From NCBI GenBank assembly GCA_965112735.1, contig OZ218958.1:2418001-2482000 (forward strand): a stretch of DNA of 64,000 nt, written 5' to 3'. The position numbers were made by a program, and so were the translations under genes. The stretch is from Phaeosaccion multiseriatum. Its lineage: Eukaryota; Ochrophyta, other classes. The notes under the pieces are model-generated. The model was not told the DNA's origin, did no database searches, and saw only the letters and a program-made list of their open reading frames with translations. Shown in pieces: positions 52,402 through 64,000 of this stretch (positions within the stretch are counted from its first letter, which is position 1; every line of letters begins with the position of its first letter).

Positions 52402-55220
52402 ATGCGCAACCAGCTTCTCACGCTTGCCCTGTGGGTTGTTGCGTTCTTGTTGTCAGTGTCAGCAGCTGCAGCGGCACCGATGCCAATGTCGTACGTGAGC
52501 GCAGCAAAGGCCGGGCAGGCTGCAGGGAGAGAGGGGTCAGGAGGAGGGGCAGCAGTGGGGAGGAGACCGCAGCATCAGAAGAAGGAGCCACGCAGGAATT
52601 TGAGGGGAGCTGCGGGGAGTCAAGGTCAAGGGCGACAGCAGCAGCACGTGCGAAGCGCGAATCACGGTCAACAATCGGGAGAGAGAAATAAAGCAACGGC
52701 GTCGGGAGGGCCGGAGACGCGGTCCTCCTTCCTCAGCAAGGTCGTCGTGTTCGCGGTCGCGGCGGTGGGGCTGGTGTCGGGGAGCTTTGCCATCCCCCTC
52801 ATCAGTCAGTACGCAACAGCAGACGACGTGCCCTCGTCCATCTACAAAGATAAGGGCACCCTCACAGGTAGGATTCCATGATGGCCCTTGGACCTATACT
52901 TGGGGGTGGTACCCTCGATCTTGCTTACTTATCACCAGACCCTTGAGGAGAAGCAAGCACATGACCTCCTCTGCTTGGATGCGCGTTCCCTGACCCCTCT
53001 TCGTGACAATAAATGCCTGCTTTGCCAGTTCACCCTTCACCCCACTCTCTCTGTCTTTCTCTCGCTGTCTCCTCCCTCCCTCTTCCTCTCTCTGCTACCT
53101 CTTGTTGCAACTAACGTCCTCTTTTAACCTGACTCTAACACACGACGCCACACACACACACGCACACACACACACACACACAGGCCGCGTGGTGCGAGTG
53201 ACGGATGGAGACACTGTGCGTGTGCGTCACATTCCCTTCCTGGCCCTCACCGAGAAGCGCAGATCCGGCCAAGTAAGTCACTGAACACATACCCACCCAC
53301 TCTCCATCCCATCATCCCAGAAGATCTCTCACTCTCCACCCCTGAACCCCCCACCAACCCCCACCATTGCACTCCAGTAAGTCAGTAGGTCAGTCAGTAG
53401 CTAAGACACTACTCCACCCGTTGACACTCCACCCAGTACTCACCACCACCTAAGCACCTGAGCAAAAGTGACTATCCACACCGAACACCCACAGAAGCTC
53501 ACTACCCACCCACAGAAGCTCACTACCCACCCACAGAAGCTTACTACCCACCCCTGGTAGCACTGTCCACTCCATCCACTACTCACCACCTAACCGCATG
53601 CATAACTCGTTTCTACCACCAGGTGCCCCGCCTCAGCAACGGGAGGAAGGAGAAGCTGACGGAGAGCACCATTGCCATTCGGGTGTATGGGATAGATTGC
53701 CCGGAAACCGCCAAGGTGAGGAGGAGGAGGAGGAGGACAAGGAGGAGGAGGAGGAAAAGGAGAAGGAGGAGGAGGAGGAGGAGGAGGAGGAGGAGGAATA
53801 CGAGGAGGGGGAGGAGGAGGAGGAGGAGGAGGAGGAGGAGGAGGAGGAGGAGGAGGAGGAGGAGGAGGGCTAGGAAGAGGAGGAAGAGGGGAAGGAGGAC
53901 GGTTATTGAAGGTGCTCTCTAGTTCATTAGACGTTACAAGCCAGCCAAAAACAGTTATGCCCGCCTCCCACTCCCTCCCTCCCTCCCTCCCTCCTTTCCG
54001 TCCCCCCCTCTCCCTCTCCCTCCCTCCCTCCCTCCTTTCCGGTCCCCCCTCTCCCTCTCCCTTCCTCCCTCTTCTTTTGTCTCTCCTCTCAGTTCGGAAA
54101 CCCCGGCCAGCCTTTCGCTGACGAGGCCACCGACTTTGTGAAGTCGGTAATGGACCAGAAAGTAGTGAAAATCAAGATGATGAGTAAGGACCAATACGGC
54201 AGGTGAGTGAGAGAGTGCTCTAGGCTCTTCTTCTCCCTCTTCCTTCTTTGATTCTTTCCTGCCTTCTCCTCTCCTCTCCCGTCCCGTCCTTTCCTCTCCT
54301 CTCCTTTCCTCTCCACTCCTCTCCCCTCCCCTCCCCTCCCCTCCTCTCCTCTCCTCCCATCTCCTCTGCTGTGCTCTCTTCCGCCCCTCCTCTCCCTCTG
54401 ACTTTGTTCCCTTAGGGCTGTGGCGAAGGTATCGTACGGGAGTTGGCCCTTTCGGCACGATCTCAGTATAGAGCTACTCAAGCGGGTAAGTGTGCGTGTG
54501 TGTGTGCGTGTGTGTGTGGGTGTCGGTGTGTGTGCGCGCGTGCCTGAACGTACACACATGTGAATAGCCACAGACAGACTCGAATCTCCCCTAAAGTACA
54601 GACAAAGCAGAGCTAACACCCTCACGTAAAGACACACACACTTGCTTACCAACTCACACGCGTGCACGTACACACCTACACACCCACACACATGCACGCA
54701 CACACAGGGTTTGGCGGTGGTGTACCGCGCGGGAGGGGCGCAGTACGACGGAAACCTTGAAGACTTTAACAAAGCAGAGACGAGGAGTAAGGAGAAGAAG
54801 GTGGGGCTGTGGGGGGTCCAGGGGGGCAACGCACAGACCCCGGCGGACTACAAACGGTTACAGAATGCCAACGAGCAGCAACACGCAGGGGCAGGGGGAG
54901 GAGGGGCGAGGGGAGGAGGTGGGGGGCGTGGGCACGCGCAGTATCAGGAGCAGAGGCATCAGCAGGGGTATCAGCAGCAGGGCAGGCAGGGTCAGCACGG
55001 AGGAGGGGGGGGGAATTATCATCATCAGGCGGGACATGGGAGAGGGCAGCAGCACCACGGAGGAGGGGGAAATCAGAATCAGAATCAGAATCAGAATAAC
55101 CGCCAGTATGAGAACCACTACGGAGGGGGTAATCAGCACCGGGGGGGAGGAGGAGGGAGGAAGCAACAGCACCACGGGCAGCAGAATCAGCAGTATCGGG
55201 GCGGGAACTCTCGGGTTTAA
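52402..55220 (+). CDS. membrane-anchored staphylococcal-nuclease-like protein (LCL3-like)
   Basis: Six exons (52402-52867, 53184-53272, 53623-53715, 54093-54202, 54416-54485, 54708-55220) join to exactly 447 codons. A signal-like segment MRNQLLTLALWVVAFLLSV is followed by a basic spacer and a second hydrophobic segment at about 110-133. The SNase domain (about 155-345) shows GRVVRVTDGDTVRVRHIP, IRVYGIDCPET, FGNPGQPFADEA, KDQYGRAVAKV and LLKRGLAVVYRAGG, with the Asp, Glu and Arg residues expected at the active site. The FGNP.QPF and KDQYGR blocks resemble fungal Lcl3. The last exon adds a Gly/Gln/His/Asn-rich tail of about 120 residues. Predicted to be a calcium-dependent nuclease at a membrane; its location is uncertain. 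Introns 1 and 5 end in CA repeats that form the acceptor, and intron 3 is a GAG run. Confidence 0.82.
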
Positions 55221-55249
55221 ACATTTGTGTATGTTCTGTTATGTATGGA

Positions 55250-55610
55250 TGAGGTGTATGTATGTGTGTTAGATGGCAGCGGATGGATGGGTGGTTGGAA
55301 GGTGGCTGGGTGAGTGGATGGATGGATGGTAGTCGATGGACGGATGGATGGGTGGATGGAAGTGGATCGATGGATGGATGGATGGATGGCAGTGGACGGA
55401 TGAGGGCCCAAGGAGGGAAAATGAAGTGAGAGTCAGCCAAAGTGGGAAGGACGGAGGGAGAGAGAATCGCGTCATCACCATCACCATCATCATTATCATC
55501 ATCATCTTCATCATCACCATCATCTTCATCATCACCATCATCTTCATCATCACCATCATCTTCCTCATCACCATCATCTTCATCATCCTCGTTGTCTCCG
55601 TGGCTGTGGG
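55250..55610. repeat. GATG and ATC-type microsatellites downstream of the nuclease gene
   Basis: GGATGGAT-type repeats (about 55270-55400), including GGCAGTGGA units, then a CATCATCACCATCATCTT array (about 55470-55590). Confidence 0.8.
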
Positions 55611-55640
55611 AGCGACTGCCTTGGCAGCGCGATAGCAGTC

Positions 55641-55760
55641 ATGTCACCCATCACGAATTCCGTAATATAACAGTCACCCATCACGAATTCCGTAATATAA
55701 CAGTCACCCATCACGAATTCCGTAATATAACAGTCACCCATCACGAATTCCGTAATATAG
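55641..55760. repeat. 30-bp minisatellite, four copies
   Basis: Unit built on GTCACCCATCACGAATTCC followed by GTAATATAACA, in four near-identical head-to-tail copies. The first lacks a few bases at its start and the last is cut short. The low divergence implies recent expansion. Confidence 0.93.
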
Positions 55761-56047
55761 TCAGATCGTGGGTGGTTTTCGGAGGAGGAGGGGGGGAGGA
55801 GGACTGGGGTTTATGGTGCTCCACACCACATAATTGGCGTTACGTTAATGAATTATTACGCGTTGTTTATTTAGAGGTGACGTTACTAAATATATTTATA
55901 GACATTACACTCGTTCGCTTCGCTCCAGCCAATCAGCCGATTTGTCGTGGAGGATTGCATGCCGCTAGCGATATCGGATGTCGACATGGTCGATATAAGA
56001 TCGATGCCGATCTAACGAGGTCCCCGCCATGATCCACCGATCGTCTC
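55761..56047. other. AT-rich non-coding patch
   Basis: Between two minisatellites lies sequence of unusually high AT content for this window (about 55830-55920, for example ACTAAATATATTTATAGAC). It could be a remnant of an inserted element or a regulatory/matrix region. No reading frame or inverted repeats at its ends were recognised. Confidence 0.35.
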
Positions 56048-56246
56048 CCAACAAACTAGAACCCAATCGTTGACCATCCCCCAACAAACTAGAACTCAAT
56101 CGTTGACCATCCCCCAACAAACTAGAACTCAATCGTTGACCATCCCCCAACAAACTAGAACTCAATCGTTGACCATCCCCCAACAAACTAGAACTCAATC
56201 ATTGACCATCCCCCAACAAACTAGAACTCAATCGTTGACCATCCCC
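56048..56246. repeat. 33-bp minisatellite, about six copies
   Basis: Unit CAACAAACTAGAACTCAATC plus GTTGACCATCCCC, with rare substitutions (for example ATTG for GTTG near 56199). Because 33 is a multiple of three, an 11-residue repeat frame stays open on the minus strand, but nothing suggests it is expressed. Confidence 0.93.
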
Positions 56247-56321
56247 CCTCCCACTGCAGTGGTGCTACTCCTCCTAGAGAAGGAATGTCGAACAATATGT
56301 CAATATCGACATCGATTCTGA

Positions 56322-56791
56322 TCAATCGTTGAGCATGCACAGCATGGCACAGCCCCTCCTAATCCAGTGATTCTGCTCCTCCAAGGAAGGAATGTCGAGG
56401 GCCACGACAAAATTAGTCGAGTGCCCTGTCGTGGACAATGTGCCCGCCCGCCGACTCGTCTTGTACACCGGGCAATTGTACTTGATCGTCACAGCTGCCG
56501 CTGGCATGTCACCATCTTCTCCCCCTCCCCCTCCTCCTCCTCCTGCCGCTGCTGCTGCTGCTGCTTCTTCCGCTGCCTCTGCTGCCTCTCTCTCTATATC
56601 CACCGTCAGCCCCGGCTTGAGCCAAATGCATGGCACCGCGTCATAGAGCTCGCCAGGCAAGGACTCCGCCATGTGCCCTGCGTCCCGATCGAAGCGCGCC
56701 CCTTCCAGGAACAGTCCGTGGATATACACCCCGTCGGTGGGTTTGATCATGACTTCTTCCTGTGAGAAGCCCATTACTTGGCATCCCACCT

Positions 56792-56850
<59 letters not shown>

Positions 56851-56991
56851 TGGGGTCGGATTGGGGTGGTGGGTGGTGAGTGGGGTTGAGTTTGGGGGGT
56901 GGGGGGGGGGGGTTGACCAGGGGCAAATTCAAATTCACACATGTGCGCTTAAAAACACACACGCTCAAACACGCATACACGCACACGGACG

Positions 56992-57084
<93 letters not shown>

Positions 57085-59662
57085 CTGTCACTCATCCATC
57101 CACCCTGAAACTCACACCCCCACCCACCTACCCACCTACCCACCCAACCACTCATACACGCACACACACGGACGCACACACACACACCCATCCCCTCCCC
57201 TTGACCCTCCTGACCCTCCTGACCCTCCTCACTGACCTTGAGCGTGTCGATAGCGATGCTGTAGTCCCTCGAGTACGTCTGTTTGACGGCAGTCATGAAG
57301 CCCTGAGGGAAGAAGAATCCGCTGATCCAGTACGTAGCCCGCGGACCGTTCTCGAGCCAGTCCTTCATGCCTGTGTGTGTGTGTGTTGTGAGGGTTAGCG
57401 TCCGGTTCGATTGTCAGTTTCAGTTTCGTTTTCAGTTGTCCAGTATTCAGTTTGCAATCTATTGGCAGAGGATGTTGAAGGATCGGATTTCAACTGTCGA
57501 CCACACATCGATCACAGGTTGCCATGGAAGAGCCCTACTCGATGACAGCGATAGAAAGATAGACGGAGAGAGAGAGAAAGAGGCAGACAGAGAGACAGCG
57601 AGAGAGATAGAGAGAGATAGAGAACAGACAGCGAGAGAGAGAGACAGAAAGAGAAGAAAGAGAGGGAGAGACAGAGAGGAAAGAGAGAGAGAGGAAATAG
57701 AGACAGAGGGAGAGACAGAGAGAGAGAGAGAGATCACTCTCACCCCAACCAACCCCGTCATTATCGACCCCCACCCCCATGGTACACTCCCTCCCTCCCT
57801 CCCTCCCTCCCCTCCTACCCCTTTCACCCACTAACTCACATGCGATGCGTGCGAAGAAATCCTCTGTCCAGGAGGAGAGGGGCTTGAGGCAGGGGTAGCC
57901 GGCATTCTCCCACTCCTGCGGGACCCCCTGTAGGAGGAAGCCGTTGAACATTGCCTCCAGGGGGCCCGACATGACCACCACGCCTGAGAGGGAGAGGGAC
58001 GATTCCCAAGGGCGTTGTTAGGGTATTGTTTGGGTGTTGTTAGGGTGCTGTTTGAGTGTCTTTGGGGTGTTGATTGAATGTCGTTTGGGTGTTGTTAGGG
58101 TGTTGATTGGATGTCGTTTGGGTGTTGTTAGGGTGTTGGTTGTAATGAACAGAGCCAATTCAAAGTATGGGAAAGAAGAGTATGTACGTATGGTCACAGA
58201 CAGGGCGGGGAGCACACAGCGTCGGAGTCAGAGGTAGCATGAGAGAAAGGGAGAAGGGGAAGAGGGAGACAGAGAGAGAGCTAAAGACAAAAGGGAGGGC
58301 CGAAAGAGAAACAGACCAAAAGAGAGAGACAAGGGAGAACGACAAGGAGAGAGGGGGAAGAGCTCGAAACAAAGTCGAGTGATCTTCAAAGGAGAAGCCG
58401 ATATCGAAGTGTCCGATTTCTTGTGTGGACAACTAATACCTCACCCTTGATAGCCTTGCGCAGCTCCTTGAGGGAGGCCTTCATTGCGGCGATGAGGAAG
58501 TTGAAACGGTCGAGCTCCTGCCCCAGGAACACCCCCATACTGTTCACCGCGTCGCCAACCTGTGAAAGAGGTGCAGTACGGCAGAGGGTGGGTAGGTGGG
58601 TGGGATGTCAGGACAGAGGGTGTATGGATGGGTGGGGGTCAGGACAGAGGGTAGGTGGATGGGTGGGTGGGTGGGTGTGGGTGGGATGTCAGGACAAAGG
58701 GTGGGTGGGTGGGTGGGTGGGGTGTCAGGACAAAGGGTGGGTGGGTGGATGCGAGTTCTATGGAGGATGTGTCTATCTATGCATGCGTTCAACACACCCC
58801 ACAGGATCACAGAATGAATTCAATCACCAACTCGCGAAGTAGAGTACCTCTCTACTTACTCACCTTCTTGAACGTGTCTGCGTGTGCGATTCGAGCGTCG
58901 AACTCATCAGGCATCCTTTCATTCACAAGTTGGTGATACGGAGGGGGGGAGTGGGGAGTTGTTAGAGAGGGGGAGGGAGGAAAGAGAAGGCGGGGGGGAG
59001 AGGGAAGGAAGGGGAGGGAGGGAGGGAGGGAGGGAGGGAGGGAGGGAGGGAAGGAGGGATGGAGGGAAGGGAAGGAAGGGAGGGAGGGAAGGGAAGGAAG
59101 GAAGAGAGAGGAGGCGGGGGGGAGGGGAGGGGAGGCGAGGGAGGAGGGGAGGGGAGGAGTGTGCTGTACACACGTACGTATGCATTATGTACTATTATGT
59201 ACGCGTACCTGTTTGCAATGGCCGCGGCAATGTCGTCTACAAGAGCGTCACTGCTCCCTGCCTCTCCTCCTCCTCCCCCTCCTCCTCCTCCCCCCCCCAG
59301 TACAATGACGGCGGCAAGAAGAGTGCGCGTCTCCTTCTGTTGGAAGGTCACATCGGCGTTGTCGTGCAGGCCAAAGGTGTCAGGACTGTCCTCCATGGGG
59401 AGGTGACGGACGTACTCCATAGCGTCGAGGAGAGTGCCCTCGGCAGGGGCGTAGTACTGGCCACTCTCGCTGAACCTGTTGGTGATACGGGGGTGTTGGT
59501 GATATGTATAAGGGAATACAGGGGAATGCATGGATGGGCGGGCGGGTGGGTGGGTGGGTGGGTGGGTGGGGGTCACACAGAGGAGAGCAAGAGCAAACAC
59601 CCCGAACGAGAGAAACCCAACCCTAGCACAGAGACATAAGAGGAGACATCATCCACCCACCC

Positions 59663-59698
<36 letters not shown>

Positions 59699-62600
59699 AC
59701 GTACCTGTAGCCATCATTGAGCACCTCAGGATCGAAGTACCGCCGAATGATGCTTCCTATAGTTCGCTTGTCCCACACGTCCGTGACCCTCCCTCCGTAA
59801 GTGATGTCGGCCGTCATGACGTTGAGCGTGTCCCAAGGGACCTCCTCCTGCTCCTCTACGTACATGCGTACCTGTGAGTGAGTGAGTGAGTGAGTGAGTG
59901 AGTGAGTGAGGGTCGAGTGCGTCGTGAGAGAGAGAGAGAGTGGAGTTGGCGATTTGGTTGTTCGAGTCGAGTTCACGAGTTCACGCGTTTGAGTTTGAGT
60001 TTGAGTTTTGAAAATTGAGGTGAGTTGACGGGTTGGTTGTTGGAGTCGAGTTGACGAACTATTGGCTTTCTGTGTTTGAGTCGCGTTGATGAGGAGGCTC
60101 TTTCCTTTGTCTCGATCTTTTTTAGTCCTGCTGAGGTGAAGTTGAGCTTCCTTCACAGCAGCATCCATCATTCATTGACTGTCCTGGCTCGTGTTGCGCA
60201 AAACTAGTGGAACGAGTCTAGGATATGACACAGCATTCCATACATCGAACGGAACTGGAATCTGAAACTGCAGACCTGAAACTGGCAACATCTGGAAACA
60301 TCTGGCAGCAACGGGCAACAACGAGCAACAACGGGCAAACACCTGACCTGCATAATGGCGGCTTTGAGGTCGGAGTTCATCCATTCGTAAGGAATGTTCC
60401 ATCCCACTGCACCGAACTTTCTCCTCTCCAGGATGAGAGCGTTGAAGAAGGCCAAGGCGAACAAAAGCTTCTTGAACGCGCGAGGCCGAGTGCAGCCCTG
60501 TCATGTCCATGAAATCCATGTGTGGGTGTTGGTGATACAGCGGTGTTGGTGACATAGAGGTGAGAAGGGTGAGTGGGTGAGTGGGTGGGTGAGTGGGTGA
60601 GTGGGTGAGTGGGTGAGTGGGTGAGTGAGTAAGTGGGTGGACGAGTGAGTTGGATGGGTGAGTATGTGGGGGTGGGTGTGTGTGTGGGTGAGTGGGTGGG
60701 TGTGTGGGTGAGTGGGTGGGTGTGTGGGTGAGTGGGTGGATGGGCGGGTGGGTGGGATTGAGTTGGGGGTTTGGTGGGTGTGGGCCCCTCTTTCCTGTCA
60801 CTCTCCACTTCAGTTGACTTGCCGTCCTGACACCCCCAAGATCATTGACATAAATCCTTCATTGACTTACCTCGTACTCCTCCTCCTTGAGGTCGTTGAA
60901 GGTGCGCATGAGATTGGCCCGAAGGCCCTTGGGAGGCTCGTTAGTCACCTTGATACCCGTCTAAGGGGGGGATGGCAGTGGATGACAGTGGATGGCAGTG
61001 GATGGCAGAGGATGGCAGAGGATAGGGGAGTGAAGGGGGAGGGGTTGTGAGTATGTATTTCCCAGGCAGGCAGGTAGGTAGGCAGGTACATGAACAGACT
61101 AGGAACTCGACCTTGAAACTCGACCTCGAGATATAGAGACACTTGCCTGCAAGACTGGAACTGGGAACTTTGGCGAAGGGTTCGAAGTGAGCCACAGACG
61201 GAAGTCCGGGTGGGCCCCCCCTCCTCCCTCTCCTCCCCCCTCCCCTCCTTCCTCCCCTCCTTCTCCTCCTCCTTCTCCTCCTTCTCCTCCTCCTTCTTCT
61301 CCTTCTCCTCCTCCCTCTCCTCCTCCCCCCCCGGGCTTCTCCGTCCACGCTTCTACGAGCTGTTCAAGTTTGGGCAGCCATGAAACCGCCAAGTGACAGT
61401 TCTGCAGGCAGATCCAGTCTCCTGCTGCTCGACCGGTCTGTTTGGGATGGCAGTGGATGGAGGGGGAGGGTGAGAAGGGGAGGGAGGGGAGGGAGGCAGA
61501 GAGAGCGAGAGATGATGATGGGGGGGGCGACGAGAGAAGAGAGAAAGGAAGAACATGAGAGAGACGAGAAGAGGAGAGAGGAGGGAGAAGAGAGAAGAGG
61601 TGTAGGGAGAGGGAGGGGACGACGTTTTTTGTTGTTGTTGTTAGGGAGCAGAGTGGCTCGACAAATCACAAATCACAACACAGTTTGCGTTTGTTGACAC
61701 GGACACACACACACACACACATGCACGCACGCACGCACACACGCGCCCCGCCCACGCTCACCCCCCCCCACACCCACACACCCACACATCTGCACATATC
61801 TATCTGCACACACAAACACACATACGCACACAGACACACACAGACCCGCGCGCACACACCATCCACACACACGCCGATGACAAGCGCACACACACCCATT
61901 GACATAACAACACCCATTGACATCATAACGCCCACTGACATAGTAACACCCATTGACATAATAATGTACCTCCATAAGTCTCTCGGCGACGGGCCCCTGC
62001 CCCTGCCCCAGAGATATGATCTTGAGGCCTCCATTGGCAGGCGTCTTTCCGTTCTCTTTGGCGAGGGCGAGCAGGTAGTCATTCACATCGGCACCTGTGA
62101 GTAGAGGGAGAAAGGGAAGAGAGGGGGAGCGGGGGGGGGGGGGGGGATGGGAGGTGTCAGGACAGAGGCCGGGGGGGGAGGGAGGGAAGAAGAAAAAGGA
62201 AAAAATACCCACCACTCAACCCACTAACGCCCCCATCCACTGCCATCCACTGCCATCCACTGCCATCTCCTGCCATCCACTGCCATCTCCTGACATTCAC
62301 TGCCATTCACTGCCATCTCCTGCCATCCCCTGCCATCCCCTGCCATCCCCTGCCATCCCCTGCCATCACATCCTCTGCCATTAACTTCCATCCACCCAAC
62401 CTTCCCACCCATACACCCTCACACCCACACACCGTTCCCACACACACACACACACACCCACACACCCACCCTCACACCCACGCACCCACCCACCCACCCA
62501 CCCACTCCCTCACTCACCCGGCGAGAGGATGAAAATGAGTGGGGTCATGGCTGTACTGTCATCGAAAGCAGCAGATAGGTCGAACGGCGGCGATTCCCCA

Positions 62601-63940
62601 AACACATCGCCGAGCTGTTTCTGCACAAACAGTCGCATGGCAAAGACCGTCTTCTCTTCTCGGAGGGCACGGAGGAGGAGCAGCTTTTGGAACGCGTTGA
62701 GGCGAGTCGCCCACTCGCCTGTAGGGGTTTGGGTGTGGGAGGAGGGGGGCGAGGTGGGAGGAGGCTGAGTTCAAGGTCCTAGAGGCACGGGCGAGGGATG
62801 CTCTATATCGACCCCCTCTATTCTCTATATCGACCCCCTCTACTCTCTATATCGACCCTCTCTAGGCTCTATATCGACCCCCTCTACTCTCTACATCGAC
62901 CCCCTCCACCCTCTTTATCGACCCCCTCTACTCTCTATATCGACCTCCTCGAATACCATACCTGGAGGCTCTTGCTCGTGAGGAGCGGGTTCTTCGCTGA
63001 AGAGACGTTTCCACTCTCTGGCGTGAAGGCCCGAGGAGAGGGAGTCCACAAGGCCGCTGAAGCTCGAGGGGAAGGTAGTTTCGTACATTACCACCTGGAG
63101 CGAGGGCGGGAGGGAGGGAGAAGGAGGAGGAGGAGGAGGAGGAGGAGGAGGAGGAGGAGGGGGAGGAGGGAGGAGGAGGAGGTGTTTGGAGGTGTGTGGG
63201 GAGCATGGAGGTGGATGATGTGAGAGGGGTGAAGGGAGGCTCATACCTACACACACACGCACACGCACACACACTCGCACACACACACGCACACACGTAC
63301 ACACGGACACACGCACACACGCACACACGCACCTGCTCCCATGCCTTGACAGAGAGCCAAGAGAGGCGCTCGGGTTGTTTGCCTCGAGCAGACACGGTTT
63401 CCACGTCGACAGTTGCGCCCACCATGAGGCAGCGCCACTCCGCTTCACTGACTTCTCCCGCCTCTCTGAGGACGTTGGCAGCGATCATGAAGGCGTAGAG
63501 CATCTTGTGCTCCTCGAATAGGCCCCTGTTGGATCACAGGTGGCAGGGGATGGGAGGGGGTGGCACGCACGTGCGCACACACGCACGCGTAGATGATGTA
63601 CAGGGGGGGAGGGATGTAAGTCTCTACCTCACTCACTGCCGACACTCTGTCATTCACTCTCCTGACACTCTGTACTCACTCTCCTGACACTCTCTACTCA
63701 CTCTCCTGACACTCTGTACTCACTGTCCTGACACTCTGTACTCACTCACTCACACACTAAATAGACACACTAAATAACTGTCCTGACACTCTGTACTCAC
63801 CGGCAGATGTTGAGGTACATGTTGAGGGTAATGTCCTCCACGAGGATGCTCAGGCGCTGCTCCAAATTCTCGTTCTTGGTACTCCTGAAAAGGCAGATAG
63901 AGAGGGAGGAGAGAAGGAGAGAGCGCGTGAGAGAGAGGCG

Positions 63941-64000
<60 letters not shown>
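56322..64000 (-). CDS. dynein heavy chain, C-terminal part (5' end beyond window)
   Basis: Fifteen exons (right to left: 63801-63884, 63333-63525, 62962-63094, 62518-62718, 61970-62094, 61147-61437, 60871-60960, 60348-60497, 59705-59871, 59209-59475, 58864-58915, 58445-58559, 57840-57983, 57237-57370, 56322-56789) join in frame to 870 residues and a stop. Dynein AAA5-AAA6 and C-terminal landmarks appear in order: [158 protein letters not shown] and NHWIRRG. It is a motor subunit, probably axonemal, implying a cilium or flagellum; the subtype is not assigned. Low-complexity Gly/Glu and Ala/Gly insertions sit inside three exons. Confidence 0.93.
58019..58145. repeat. GTTGTTAGGGT-type minisatellite in a dynein intron
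   Basis: Degenerate units of GGGTGTTGTTAGGGTGTTG with TGTCGTTT variants, lying in the intron between exons 58445-58559 and 57840-57983. Confidence 0.75.
58961..59160. repeat. GGGA-type repeat in a dynein intron
   Basis: GGAGGGAGGGA runs that fill most of the intron between exons 59209-59475 and 58864-58915. Confidence 0.75.
60545..60770. repeat. GTGAGTGG repeat in a dynein intron
   Basis: Runs of GAGTGGGTGAGTGGGTG units in the intron between exons 60871-60960 and 60348-60497. Confidence 0.75.
62230..62385. repeat. CCATCCACTG minisatellite in a dynein intron
   Basis: About fourteen 10-12 bp units of CTGCCATCCA or CTGCCATCCC. The same unit recurs inverted at 60965-61020 and 61447-61460 and in the synthase introns (for example 5867-5915). 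Confidence 0.8.
63936..64000. repeat. GA dinucleotide run at right edge
   Basis: AG/GA run inside a dynein intron that continues past the window. Confidence 0.85.

Noticed and set aside
55641-56246. Possible CRISPR array
   Set aside because: The repeats are contiguous minisatellites without unique spacers, in a eukaryotic setting.
56949-57368. Cys/Val extension of the dynein exon into the GT repeat
   Set aside because: Clear donor after CTCAAG at 57237 and an in-frame join to the last exon at 56789.

Overview
This window looks like nuclear DNA of a flagellated, intron-rich, GC-rich protist. The evidence is spliceosomal introns (GT-AG, one GC-AG), a multi-exon dynein heavy chain, a Cwf19-type splicing factor, an SR-rich protein and very abundant micro- and minisatellites. 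No bacterial, organellar or viral gene organisation is visible. A SAR-type alga (chromerid or stramenopile) would fit, but the species cannot be fixed from this sequence. Layout: (1) 1-1739, minus strand, a long polyQ/polyN frame running off the left edge. (2) 2250-43540, a 41 kb tandem array of three units (about 14.4, 13.8 and 13.0 kb). Each unit holds a plus-strand tRNA pseudouridine synthase (TruA/PUS family) gene, a convergent minus-strand ankyrin-repeat gene, a 5'-truncated synthase copy (exons 5-8 only) and a second convergent ankyrin gene. That gives six intact intronless ankyrin genes, two apparently intact synthase genes, one decayed full-length synthase and three truncated ones. (3) 43647-55220, single-copy genes: a CWF19L1/Drn1-like protein with two inserted RRMs, a small C2-domain protein, an SR-rich protein (minus) and a membrane-anchored staphylococcal-nuclease-like protein. 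(4) 55221-56321, minisatellites. (5) 56322 to the right edge, minus strand, the 3' end of a dynein heavy chain gene (15 exons, 870 residues in the window, incomplete at its 5' end). The most striking system is the ankyrin family. The six proteins have nearly identical ends and nearly identical structural ankyrin residues, yet they differ sharply at the few positions per repeat that in ankyrin proteins face the bound partner. In the blocks I compared codon by codon, every change alters the amino acid while neighbouring codons are base-identical. Together with a C-terminal BTB-like region and a basic C-terminus, this suggests a diversifying family of recognition/adaptor proteins kept similar elsewhere by duplication and gene conversion. 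Function and selection are inferences; the pattern itself is read directly from the sequence. Several genes work in RNA metabolism (pseudouridine synthase, Cwf19-like, SR-rich), but they are not an operon and no joint pathway is claimed.
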